From contig CAVZOP010000015.1 in NCBI GenBank assembly GCA_963776935.1, forward strand, positions 496,001-560,000: a DNA stretch of 64,000 nucleotides, read 5' to 3'. Origin of the DNA: JALOLG01 sp963776935 (GTDB lineage: Bacteria; Actinomycetota; Acidimicrobiia; Acidimicrobiales; Ilumatobacteraceae). Shown piece by piece: positions 10,301 to 17,768 of the stretch. A program made the translations under genes and the position numbers. Position 1 is the stretch's first letter; each line of letters starts with the position of its first letter. The notes under the pieces were generated by a model, which ran no database searches, had not been told where the DNA came from, and worked only from the letters and a program-made list of their open reading frames with translations.

Positions 10301-11124
10301 CTGTCGTAGATGTAGGCGTTGAGGCCGTACTTGTCGACGCCGGCGTCGATGACACGGAGGCGCATCTCCATCGGCGGGCTGTACGACTTCGGAACCCGCG
10401 TCCAGCCGACGGCTGGTGTGGGCGCGGCCTGTGGGAACGCCGGCTGGCCGGCGAACCCGGCGGGATGGTCGAACTGCAGACCGAAGGCGGCGGTGAACGA
10501 CGCCGAGTCAGCCGGGCTGATGTAGTTGGTCGCGACACCGCGACCGCTGCGGAAGTTGCGGAAGTCGAGTGTCGGGCCGTTGGTCGCGCCGCTGCGACCA
10601 CCCGCCCACTCGATCTGGGCGACCTTCTTGCCGCCGCGCTCAGCCGCCTGGGCCAACGTCTCGGCCTGCAGCACGCCGGCGTCGAACGCAGTCGTGCGGT
10701 TGGCGAACGCTTGTCCATTCACATGGAACGTGTTGTTGGTCGATCCGGTCACACCCGGCCACGCGCCGGTTGTCAGCGTGAACCAGCCGGCGCCGGTGTT
10801 CGGTGGTGATTGCGTGAGCAGACCGTTGTCGGAGGCTTTGGCACCGTTGTTCAACAGGTTGCTGAACCCGGGCACCACCCCCTCCTGCGCGTACGCCTCG
10901 ACGGCGTCCTGGCGCAGCCCGTCGGCCGCGAAGAACAGCAACTTGTCGTCGCGTTCATCCTGATCGCCCGGCGCCGCGACGCCGGCACGCGGCGCGAGCC
11001 CGATGATCAGCGCGAGCGCGGCGAATACCGCGACGCGACGTCGACCGGACTTCCGAGCACGACCAGACCCACCCGATGATACGTAAGTTCCCACGCTTGA
11101 CTCCCCTGTCGCAGTAGCTGACAT
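7345..11124 (-). CDS. Secreted phosphoesterase: type I phosphodiesterase/pyrophosphatase domain fused to 5'-nucleotidase (three frameshifts)
   Basis: One gene of about 1,260 codons, read in four segments (breaks near 9430, 8330 and 8010). The N-terminus has a signal peptide (hydrophobic VAVFAALALIIGLAP ending near AGVAAPGDQ). Domain 1 is an alkaline-phosphatase-superfamily nucleotide pyrophosphatase/phosphodiesterase: LLFFAADGLRQDAVEAYA, a nucleophile region NTGAGWFTLTTGAWPG, and SSDHGF. Domain 2 is a calcineurin-type metallophosphatase with NDFHGQLD, AAGDNVGASPP, SYGNHEFDFG and VIAGHTHRI. The last domain is 5'_nucleotidase_C (GNLVADAMLEKYPGIDAALTNSGGLRQDL, FTGGDGYTAL). Together they could cleave extracellular nucleotides or dinucleotides to NMP and then nucleoside plus phosphate. 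The segment order and junctions support one fused protein, not neighbours. Start ATG 11124 was chosen because it leads into the signal peptide. Confidence 0.85.
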
Positions 11125-11259
11125 TCACCCGCAGACGTAACCATACGCGCGGTCGCGTAGGGGTGAAAAACGTTGGAACGCTGGGTGATCATTTCGGCCG
11201 CTCACCGTCACCGCGACCCGGGCTCCATGAGACCGCGAGCCGCTAGCCTGCGTTCGCCC

Positions 11260-11331
11260 GCCCTCGTAGCTCAGGGGATAGAGCATCGGCCTCCGGAGCC
11301 GTGTGCGCAGGTTCGAATCCTGCCGGGGGCA
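11260..11331 (+). tRNA. tRNA-Arg (CCG)
   Basis: The cloverleaf folds by eye. Acceptor GCCCTCG (11260-11266) pairs with CGGGGGC (11324-11330), with discriminator A11331. The D-stem is GCTC/GAGC. The anticodon stem CGGC/GCCG has one mismatched outer pair, and its loop CTCCGGA (11291-11297) gives anticodon CCG at 11293-11295, which reads CGG arginine codons. The T-arm is GCAGG-TTCGAAT-CCTGC. The 3' CCA is not encoded (ACG follows). Confidence 0.95.
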
Positions 11332-11484
11332 CGTTGTGATGTCGCGAGACATCGTGAAGGTCGAGCGGTGGGATCGCCGGCGGCGTGCGTGGTTCCCGGG
11401 ACGACGCTGACCGCACGACGGCAGAGTCCACGGGCTGGCGGCCCGACGCGTCCGTCGTCTGGGCGTCCCAGTAGGGTCCGGGGC

Positions 11485-11940
11485 GTGGCCGAGCCGTTCG
11501 TCCCAACCGACTTCGAGCCGCCGACGACCCTCGAGCGCGACCACTTCCGGCTGGAGCCGCTCGGCCCGCAGCACAACGACGCGGATCACGCGGCGTGGAC
11601 ATCGAGCATCGTCCACATCCGCTCGACTCCGGGGTTTCCCGACGGCAACTGGCCGCCGCCCGATGGCATGTCGCTCGAACGGAACCTCGAAGACCTCCGC
11701 CGCCACGCCGCCGACTTCGACGCCCGCACCGGGTTCACGTTCACCGTGCTCGACCCGGAAACTGACGACGTGATCGGGTGCGTCTACCTCTACCCCTCGC
11801 AGTCGCCTGACGCCGACGTGACCGCACAGTCGTGGGTGCGTGTCAGTCACGCCGAGCTCGACGTCCCGCTCGCCGACGCCGTCGCCGCCTGGATGGCCGT
11901 CGAGTGGCCGTGGGAGCGCGTCGACCGCCCCGGCCGCTGA
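11485..11940 (+). CDS. GNAT-like acetyltransferase-fold protein
   Basis: 151 aa from GTG 11485. The sequence resembles the GCN5-related N-acetyltransferase fold: an opening strand LERDHFRLEPLGPQHND, then GFTFTVLDPETDDVIGCVYLYP, which matches the beta4 strand. The usual acetyl-CoA pyrophosphate loop (Q/RxxGxG/A) after that strand is not evident, because the protein continues VTAQSWVRVSHAELDVPLADAVAAW and ends early. It may therefore be a non-catalytic or atypical member, or be affected by an undetected indel. Similar small proteins are usually annotated 'N-acetyltransferase'. The substrate is unknown. It starts about 150 bp after the tRNA gene. Confidence 0.6.
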   Translation: MAEPFVPTDFEPPTTLERDHFRLEPLGPQHNDADHAAWTSSIVHIRSTPGFPDGNWPPPDGMSLERNLEDLRRHAADFDARTGFTFTVLDPETDDVIGCVYLYPSQSPDADVTAQSWVRVSHAELDVPLADAVAAWMAVEWPWERVDRPGR

Positions 11941-12038
11941 GCGCGATCGCGATCCCGAGCGCGACTCGGCCGGGTGCGCCGGTTCCGGCGTGTCGCGACA
12001 CCCGGCGTCATATGGCGACGTGCGCCAGAATCCATGTG

Positions 12039-12482
12039 ATGCGAATCGTCATCCAGGGTCACGACCTACCCGGCGCCGAGTTCGTGTCGGAGGGCGTGCC
12101 GCTGCGCAACGTGCACGTCGCCGTCCAGATCGGCGAGCACCCCGTCGGCCTGGTGCGAGGCGACGCCGACAGCGCGCGCTGGGAGGTCGATGTGCGCACC
12201 GTCGTCACGGACGACGGGCTGGTGGACCTGCGCGGGCCGGCCGTGTTCGGCAAGAAGGGTGAGCGGTTCCTCTATCTCACGTGGGGCGACGTCGGTGCGG
12301 GTGGCTCGTTCGCGAGGTTCCGCCGGGCCAAGTTGATGATCGGGGACATCGAGCCCGAGTTGCTCGCCGCTGCAGCGCGCGTCGACGGCGTGCTGGTTGC
12401 GTCGTTGTCTCTGACCGACGAGCGTGGCTGCCCCCGCTGCGCCCGCGTCAAGCCGCCGGTGATCACCTGGCGGTCGGGCTGA
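12039..12482 (+). CDS. DUF5990-like protein
   Basis: 147 aa from ATG 12039 (MRIVIQGHDLPG); an earlier in-frame ATG at 12012 would add nine residues. The protein opens with a beta-strand pattern (RIVIQGHDLPGAEF), then NVHVAVQIGEHPVGLVRGDADSA, RGPAVFGKKGERFLYLTWG and FRRAKLMIGDI. From memory this matches the small actinobacterial DUF5990 family, which has no assigned function. It has no signal peptide and no membrane segment. A CPRC motif (about 136-139) lies near the C-terminus but without partner cysteines, so a zinc site cannot be claimed. It is convergent with the DUF72 gene, 16 bp away. Confidence 0.6.
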   Translation: MRIVIQGHDLPGAEFVSEGVPLRNVHVAVQIGEHPVGLVRGDADSARWEVDVRTVVTDDGLVDLRGPAVFGKKGERFLYLTWGDVGAGGSFARFRRAKLMIGDIEPELLAAAARVDGVLVASLSLTDERGCPRCARVKPPVITWRSG

Positions 12483-12498
12483 CGCGACGCGCTTTGCT

Positions 12499-13263
12499 TC
12501 AATGCCGCGAGCGGTCGATTCGTCGTTTGAGCCATGTGGCGTCCTCCACCGCGGCTCCGTCGTAGTCGTTGTTGAAGTACGCGTAGACGTCGTGGTCGGC
12601 GTCGAGTTGCTGCTCGATGCGGCTGACCGCGACTCGTAATCGGCGAGGGCCGTAGCGGCCGTGGTACGGATCGGCTCGGGCATCGGGGCCGTGGAACCGC
12701 AAGTAGGTCCAGTCGGCGGTGCACTCCCACGGGTGATCCTCGAGCAGGTCGTGCACGCACAGTGCCGCACCATGTCGGGCGAGCACCTCGTACACGTCGT
12801 CGTGCAGCCAGGAGCGCTCGCGGAACTCGACCGCCCAGCGCATCGTGGTCGGTGCCGCGGCGAGGAACTCATCGAGACGCGCCGTGTCGCGTCGCCAGTT
12901 CGGTGGGAGCTGGACGAGATTCGGACCGAGCGTGTCGCCCAGTCGCGTAACCCGATCGAGATGGTTGGCGAGCCATCTGGAGGGGTCGCGCAACTTCATC
13001 CGGTGCGAACCGAACTGGCCGACCTTGACGGCGAAGACGAACCCGGGCGGGGCTTGCTGACGCCAGTTCTCGACGGTCGCCGGCTGCGGCAGCCGGTAGA
13101 ACGTGCTGTTCAACTCGACCGTGTCGAATCGCTCGGCATACGAGGCGAACCAGTGTTTGGCGGGCAGGTCGACCGGATACACGGGACCCCGCCAGTCGGT
13201 GTATGACCAACCGGAGCACCCGATCCGGGCCCGTGCCGGCCGCCGTTCACTGCTCGTGCGCAT
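12499..13263 (-). CDS. DUF72 TIM-barrel-like protein
   Basis: 254 aa from ATG 13263 (a GTG at 13284 is an alternative). DUF72 hallmarks are in order: IGCSGWSYTDWRGPVYP at the N-terminus, ERFDTVELNSTFYRLP, PGFVFAVKVGQFGSHRMKL, LVQLPPNW, MRWAVEFRERSW, ALCVHDLL, DWTYLRFHGP and DVYAYFNNDYDGAAV near the end. The family has a TIM-barrel-like fold and is widespread, but its reaction is not established. Nothing in the neighbourhood narrows it down. It is convergent with the DUF5990-like gene and divergent from the histidine phosphatase gene. Confidence 0.88.
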   Translation of the reverse strand: MRTSSERRPARARIGCSGWSYTDWRGPVYPVDLPAKHWFASYAERFDTVELNSTFYRLPQPATVENWRQQAPPGFVFAVKVGQFGSHRMKLRDPSRWLANHLDRVTRLGDTLGPNLVQLPPNWRRDTARLDEFLAAAPTTMRWAVEFRERSWLHDDVYEVLARHGAALCVHDLLEDHPWECTADWTYLRFHGPDARADPYHGRYGPRRLRVAVSRIEQQLDADHDVYAYFNNDYDGAAVEDATWLKRRIDRSRH

Positions 13264-13357
13264 CAGGCGATGATCCCCGGCCACTGCGTATCCGAACCGC
13301 GTCCCGCGCCGTGGCTCGACCGTGATGCGGGCCGGAATCGCTTCTTAGACTCGACCG

Positions 13358-13930
13358 ATGCTCCTGTTGGTGCGACACGGCGAAACGCCGCCCAACCGCC
13401 GGGGCCTGATGCTGGGTCGCGCTGATCCGTCACTCACCGACGTCGGTCAGGAGCAGGCGCGACGACTGGCGGCGGCGTTGCCCGTTCCCGACCTCATCGT
13501 CTCGAGTCCCTTACGACGGGCACGCGACACGGCAGCGGCGTTCGGTCGACCGGTCGAGCTCGACGAGCGCTGGATCGAACTCGACTACGGCGAGCTCGAC
13601 GGGCAGCCGTCGGATGCGGTGACAGCCGGAGTCTTGGCACGCTGGCGAGCGGATGCATCGTTCGCGCCACCCGGCGGTGAGTCGTTGGAGGCGCTGTCGA
13701 GCCGCGTCCGCGCCGCGTGTGACGACGTGGCAGCAGCCGCGGCGCTGTCAACCGTCGTCGTCGTCACGCACGTCAGCCCGATCAAGGCGGCGATCGCGTG
13801 GGGGCTCGACGTGCCAGTCGACATCGCCTGGCGGATGTACGTCGAGGACGCGAGTGTGTCGCGCATCGACGTCGAACCGCAGGGACCGGTCGTCCGCTGG
13901 TTCAATCGCGGTGCCGAGCAAGTCGGCTGA
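13358..13930 (+). CDS. Histidine phosphatase (phosphoglycerate mutase-like)
   Basis: 190 aa. The catalytic motif LLVRHGET is at residues 3-10 (His7 is the phospho-acceptor). SSPLRRARDTAAAFG, the acidic ELDYGELDG segment and the second histidine in VVVTHVSPIKAAIAWGLD complete the active site. The family includes phosphatases of alpha-ribazole, phosphosugars and phosphoproteins, and mutases. The length suits a small-molecule phosphatase such as a CobC-like enzyme, but the substrate is not readable from sequence. Its 3' end overlaps the opposing glycosyltransferase gene by 29 bp. It could serve the adjacent pterin-like group, but it is on the opposite strand from three of its four genes. Confidence 0.88.
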   Translation: MLLLVRHGETPPNRRGLMLGRADPSLTDVGQEQARRLAAALPVPDLIVSSPLRRARDTAAAFGRPVELDERWIELDYGELDGQPSDAVTAGVLARWRADASFAPPGGESLEALSSRVRAACDDVAAAAALSTVVVVTHVSPIKAAIAWGLDVPVDIAWRMYVEDASVSRIDVEPQGPVVRWFNRGAEQVG

Positions 13931-14936
13931 GGGCGCCGAAGAAGGCGTCGGCGGTGTCGTCCCATGTGGGAAGCGTCGCACCGCGACGCTGGGCGGCCTC
14001 GGCGAGCGCACCACGCCACTCGTCGTCGGCGGCAAGTCGCCGCAGCGCCGCGCTCAGACCATCGATGTCGCCAGGCGTCACGAGACTTCCCTCGCGCCCG
14101 TCCTCGATGAGGTTGGGCAGGTTCCCGGAGCGCCATCCGACCGTCGGCAGTCCGGCCGACAGCGCCTCGGCGAACACCGTCCCGTACGTCTCGGCGTAGC
14201 TGGGGAGGACGAAGACGTCGGCGCCGCCGTACAGCCGGCCGACGTCCTCCCGCGTGACGGCCCCGTGGACGACCACGCGGCCGGCCAGATCGGGTGCGCG
14301 CATGCGTTCGTTCAACTTGGCCGAGTACGACGGGTCGACATCGGCCCGCCCGGCAAGATGGAGCGTGAGGAGGTCGGGCGGCAGGACGGCGACGGCCTCC
14401 AACAGTTCGAGCAGACCCTTGTTCGGGAGCCAGTTGCCGACACAGAGCACCGCGATCCGGCGTCCGAGTCGGAGGTCGGCGGACGCCGACCGGTCGATCG
14501 GCAGATCACTGCCCGGTTCGACCACGCAGATTCGATCCGCGGGGTGGCCGTAGTCGTCCACGAGCTCGCGTCCGAGCGCCGCGCTCGCGGCGATCAGCAG
14601 GTCGCACCGCCGGTAGAGCGCCTGGTCCAACGGGCGTTGCAGGAACGTGCGGAGTGCACCCTGTCCGACCCCGCCCGGCGCCTGATGAAGGATGGCCGCG
14701 ATCGGTGCACCACCACGCCGTCCGGCCATCACGTACGGGGCGACCGACCACGCCGCGAGACTGTCGACGAGGACCACACCGCGGACGTCGCGCAGTGGGT
14801 TCCGGACGGCCGACGCCGAGATGAACTCGATCTCGGCGTCGCGGGATCTGGCCGCTTCGGCCATGCGGCGATGGTAGAGATGGCCGCCCGTCACCTGCAT
14901 CGGCGACCCGCGTGTCACCAGGGAGACGACGAGCAC
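13902..14936 (-). CDS. Family 4-type glycosyltransferase (GT-B)
   Basis: 344 aa from GTG 14936, the first start after the PTPS stop at 14954. The N-terminal half (VLVVSLVTRGSPMQVTGGHLYHRRM) is the acceptor domain. The C-terminal donor domain has AVLCVGNWLPNKGLLELLEAV, the E-rich switch region YGGADVFVLPSYAETYGTVFAEALSAGLPTVG (residues about 245-275), and a final GDIDGLSAALRRL. These are GT4 hallmarks for nucleotide-sugar-dependent transfer. It follows PTPS by 17 bp and the MDR dehydrogenase, so the three form one transcription unit (dehydrogenase-PTPS-GT). That context suggests it glycosylates a product of the pterin-like enzymes, although general surface-sugar work is possible. Confidence 0.85.
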   Translation of the reverse strand: MLVVSLVTRGSPMQVTGGHLYHRRMAEAARSRDAEIEFISASAVRNPLRDVRGVVLVDSLAAWSVAPYVMAGRRGGAPIAAILHQAPGGVGQGALRTFLQRPLDQALYRRCDLLIAASAALGRELVDDYGHPADRICVVEPGSDLPIDRSASADLRLGRRIAVLCVGNWLPNKGLLELLEAVAVLPPDLLTLHLAGRADVDPSYSAKLNERMRAPDLAGRVVVHGAVTREDVGRLYGGADVFVLPSYAETYGTVFAEALSAGLPTVGWRSGNLPNLIEDGREGSLVTPGDIDGLSAALRRLAADDEWRGALAEAAQRRGATLPTWDDTADAFFGALSRLARHRD

Positions 14937-14953
14937 GCGGCAGCCTCGACGCG

Positions 14954-15331
14954 TCAGTTGAGTCGGTCGCTGTAACCGCCGAACGACACCGACGACTCCC
15001 ACACGCGCACGGACAGCGTCTCGGCGCCAGTGTTGCGGATCGCGTCGGCGAGGAAGCCGTGGGCCCACTTCGCGAACACCTCGACCGTGACGGCCTCGGC
15101 GTCGGCGGGACGGATCACCTCGAGGTTCCTGTCGCGCACGGTCGCGTCGATGCCCTGCAGCGCGGCCTCGAGCACGTCGAGGTCGCAGACCATCCCGCGG
15201 TCATCGAGCTTCTCGCGCTCCACCACCACGTCGAGGCGGTAGTCGTGCTCGTGGAGCTCGCCTTCGGGTCCTTCGACTCCAGGCATGATGTGTTGCGCGG
15301 GGAACTCGATCGCGGTACCGACTTGGAACAT
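14954..15331 (-). CDS. 6-pyruvoyl-tetrahydropterin synthase/QueD-family protein with altered active site
   Basis: 125 aa tunnelling-fold protein. Two family zinc-binding regions are recognisable: FPAQHIMPG (His14) and LHEHDYRL (two His, in place of the usual HGH). The canonical catalytic cysteine four residues before HxH is absent; PEGE occupies that place. The usual LDHxxLN catalytic histidine motif reads VRDRNLE. The C-terminal glutamate segment RVWESSVSFGGY is kept (usually V.ETP). So zinc binding is likely, but the standard PTPS or 6-carboxy-tetrahydropterin chemistry is doubtful. It is 3 bp downstream of the dehydrogenase gene and upstream of the glycosyltransferase. A divergent GTP cyclohydrolase II fusion lies nearby. 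I infer a modified pterin or pyrimidine substrate. Confidence 0.82.
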   Translation of the reverse strand: MFQVGTAIEFPAQHIMPGVEGPEGELHEHDYRLDVVVEREKLDDRGMVCDLDVLEAALQGIDATVRDRNLEVIRPADAEAVTVEVFAKWAHGFLADAIRNTGAETLSVRVWESSVSFGGYSDRLN

Positions 15332-15334
15332 GGG

Positions 15335-16330
15335 CTACCCGTACCCCAACGCCACGTGGATCAACCCTTCCTCGCCGGCGTCGATCGCGGCATAGGCGTC
15401 GCACGCTCGATCGAACGGAAACGCGTGGGTGGCGAGACAACCGAGCGGGAGCTCTTCGAGCAGGTCGACCACGGCGTCTCGTCTCCGGTCGGCGTTCCAG
15501 CGACTCCCCAGCCGGGCGGGGATGGTCGATACCTGCGTGCTGCGAATCGTCAGACGGCGGCGGTGGAAATCACCGCCGAGTGGAAGCGTCACCTCCTTGG
15601 TGCCGTACCACGAAGCGACCAGAACGGTGCCCTCGTGCGAGAGCAGCCCGAGCGCCGTTCGCAACGCGTCGGGATTGCCAGAGGCCTCGATGACGAGCGG
15701 CACGTGTGCGGCACGCCCATCGGGACGCAGCGCCTGGTCGAGTGCGTCGGGGCCGACCGCTTCTACGCCGAGTCCGGCCATCGCGTCGCGCCGCCAGGCC
15801 TGGGGCTCGACGGCGACCACCCGTGCCCCAGCGCGTTGGAGCAAGTGGGCGGTCAGTCCACCGACCACACCGAGTCCGAGGACGACAACCGTCTCACCGA
15901 GCAGCGGCCCGGCATCGAGTGCGATCTGGAACGCGGTCTCGACGAGGGGGAAGAGCGTCGCATCCCGAGGCGCGACGGAACCGAGCGCCACGACATCGCG
16001 GGCATTGATCACGAACGCGTCCTGATGGGGGTGGAACGCGAAGACCAGGGTCCCTTCGGCGAGATCGGATCGACTCTCCTCGACGACGCCGACGCAGCTG
16101 TACCCGTAGCGGAACGGGAACCGGAAGGTGCCGCCGAGTGTGCCAAGCGTCTCATCGACGGGGAGATCGGGGTCGAGCTGACCGCGGTACGCCAGCATCT
16201 CGGTGCCAGCGCTGATCCCCGAAAACGCCGTGCGTACGAGCACTTGTCCTCGTTCGACCGGCGGCAGCAACTCCTGCCTGATATCGAGTGACCGGGGACC
16301 CACGTACCAGAGAGATCGCGCGGCACCCAT
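15335..16330 (-). CDS. Medium-chain dehydrogenase/reductase (BchC-like)
   Basis: 331 aa from ATG 16330. The N-terminal GroES-like part contains VRTAFSGISAGTEMLAYRGQLD. In classical zinc alcohol dehydrogenases the serine in SGIS would be the catalytic zinc cysteine, so the catalytic zinc is probably missing, as in BchC-type relatives. The Rossmann NAD(P) loop is VVVLGLGVVGGLTAHLLQRAG (trimmed here at residues about 160-179), followed by VVAVEPQAWRRDAM. The C-terminus ends HAFPFDRACDAYAAIDAGEEGLIHVALGYG-like. It is the first gene of the dehydrogenase-PTPS-GT unit and diverges, with 45 bp between starts, from the RibA-RibD fusion. It probably oxidises or reduces a side chain of the pathway intermediate; the substrate is unknown. 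Confidence 0.82.
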   Translation of the reverse strand: MGAARSLWYVGPRSLDIRQELLPPVERGQVLVRTAFSGISAGTEMLAYRGQLDPDLPVDETLGTLGGTFRFPFRYGYSCVGVVEESRSDLAEGTLVFAFHPHQDAFVINARDVVALGSVAPRDATLFPLVETAFQIALDAGPLLGETVVVLGLGVVGGLTAHLLQRAGARVVAVEPQAWRRDAMAGLGVEAVGPDALDQALRPDGRAAHVPLVIEASGNPDALRTALGLLSHEGTVLVASWYGTKEVTLPLGGDFHRRRLTIRSTQVSTIPARLGSRWNADRRRDAVVDLLEELPLGCLATHAFPFDRACDAYAAIDAGEEGLIHVALGYG

Positions 16331-16375
16331 CAGCGCCAGTTTGCCCTCGACCGTGGCGGGGTAAACGAACGGCCC

Positions 16376-16417
16376 ATGATCACCGTCCCCATGGTCACCA
16401 GCCCCATGATCACCAGC
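16376..16417 (+). repeat. Three 15-bp near-repeats at the RibA-RibD start
   Basis: ATGATCACCGTCCCC, ATGGTCACCAGCCCC and ATGATCACCAGC lie head to tail and in frame. Each begins with a possible start codon, so the true start is ambiguous by 5 or 10 codons. Confidence 0.75.
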
Positions 16418-17743
16418 GAGGCCGTTCGGGTGCCACTGCCGACCCCCTACGGCGTGTTCGACGTCCATGCCTTCGAGCGAGCTTCTGGCCACGTCTATGT
16501 GGCGATGGTGCTCGGCGACATCGGCGACGGCGACGACGTGCTCGTCCGCCTCCACTCGGAGTGCCTCACCGGCGATGCGCTCGGGTCGCTGCGGTGCGAT
16601 TGCGGCGTCCAGCTGCGGCTGGCGCTGCGCACGATCGCCGCCGAGCAGCGGGGCGTCTTGGTCTATGCCACCGGCCACGAGGGCCGCGGCATCGGCCTGG
16701 TGAACAAGCTCCGCGCCTATGTGGCCCAAGACGGCGGCGCAGACACGGTCGACGCCAACGTCGTGCTCGGCCTGCCGGTCGACTCGCGCGATTACACCGA
16801 GTCGGCCGCCGTCCTCGCCGAGCTGGGCGTCCGGACCGTGCGGCTGCTGACCAACAATCCCCACAAGGTCGACGGGCTCCGAGCGGCGGGCGTCGATGTG
16901 ACCGCGGTGGTACCGCTCCCCACGTCCCCCCACCACCGCAACCTCGGCTACCTCACCACCAAGGCGAAGCGCATGGACCACGTGCGACCGACGGGGCTGC
17001 CCGTCGAGATGGCCGACGATGCCGAAGCCCCGGTCGACGCGATGGCGTTGCTCGGCGACGTTCGGCCACATGCCGACCGTCCGTTCGTCGTGCTCAAGTA
17101 CGCCCAGACGCTCGACGGCCGCATCGCCACGTCGACCGGCGACTCACAGTGGATCAGCTCGGAGGAGGAGCGTCGACTGTCGCATGCGCTGCGAGCGGCG
17201 TGTGACAGCGTGCTCGTGGGAGTCGGAACGGTGCTCCGCGACGACCCACAGATGACGGTGCGGATGGTGTCCGGCGCGTCGCCGATGCGAGCCGTGCTCG
17301 ACACGACCTTGCGAATCCCGTCCGACGCCAAGATCCTCGGCCCGGGGGCGGCGAGCACGGTGATCACGACCGAGCGCTCCGACCCCGCGCGGCGCGCCGA
17401 ACTCCGACGTCAGGGCGTCCGAGTGGAGGTCGTGGCTGAGCACTCCGGTCAGGTCTCGCTGCGCGCGGCGCTGGCGGCGTTGCGAGCATCGGGTACCGAG
17501 TCGGTGCTGGTCGAGGGCGGCTCCGAGGTGATCACCGGTCTCCTCGCGGCCGGGCTCGTCGATCGGGTCATCGTCGCCGTCGCCCCGATCGTGATCGGAG
17601 CTGGGACGCAGGCGGTGAACGGGCTCGGCGTTCAGCACATCGCCGACGGCATCCGCCTCACGAATCGCTCGATCCGGGCGGTCGGCGACGACGTCGTGCT
17701 CGCCTGGGACGTGGTGTCCACGCACGACGCCATGAGCAACTGA
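16376..17743 (+). CDS. GTP cyclohydrolase II fused to RibD-type reductase domain
   Basis: 455 aa bifunctional protein. Residues about 17-205 are GTP cyclohydrolase II: zinc cysteines in HSECLTGDALGSLRCDCG (C63, C74, C76), the active-site segment HEGRGIGLVNKLRAY with the conserved tyrosine (Y114), and LLTNNPHKVDGLRAAGV. Residues about 228-450 are the RibD C-terminal reductase: PFVVLKYAQTLDGRIA, SVLVGVGTVLRDDPQMTVR, LVEGGSEVITGLLAAGLVD and APIVIGAGTQAV. No deaminase or DHBP synthase domain is present. In riboflavin synthesis these two steps are separated by a deaminase, so fusing them hints at a side pathway or a fused riboflavin enzyme. It diverges from the dehydrogenase/PTPS/GT unit. The first codons form a 15-bp triple repeat, each with an ATG. 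Confidence 0.9.
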   Translation: MITVPMVTSPMITSEAVRVPLPTPYGVFDVHAFERASGHVYVAMVLGDIGDGDDVLVRLHSECLTGDALGSLRCDCGVQLRLALRTIAAEQRGVLVYATGHEGRGIGLVNKLRAYVAQDGGADTVDANVVLGLPVDSRDYTESAAVLAELGVRTVRLLTNNPHKVDGLRAAGVDVTAVVPLPTSPHHRNLGYLTTKAKRMDHVRPTGLPVEMADDAEAPVDAMALLGDVRPHADRPFVVLKYAQTLDGRIATSTGDSQWISSEEERRLSHALRAACDSVLVGVGTVLRDDPQMTVRMVSGASPMRAVLDTTLRIPSDAKILGPGAASTVITTERSDPARRAELRRQGVRVEVVAEHSGQVSLRAALAALRASGTESVLVEGGSEVITGLLAAGLVDRVIVAVAPIVIGAGTQAVNGLGVQHIADGIRLTNRSIRAVGDDVVLAWDVVSTHDAMSN

Positions 17744-17768
17744 ACGAACCCGTTCATCTGCGCCGCGA

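Noticed and set aside
11125..11850. Open reading frame antisense to the tRNA-Arg gene containing RQDSNLRTRLRRP-like sequence
   Set aside because: This peptide pattern is a well-known artefact of translating the reverse strand of a tRNA gene. The cloverleaf explains the bases.
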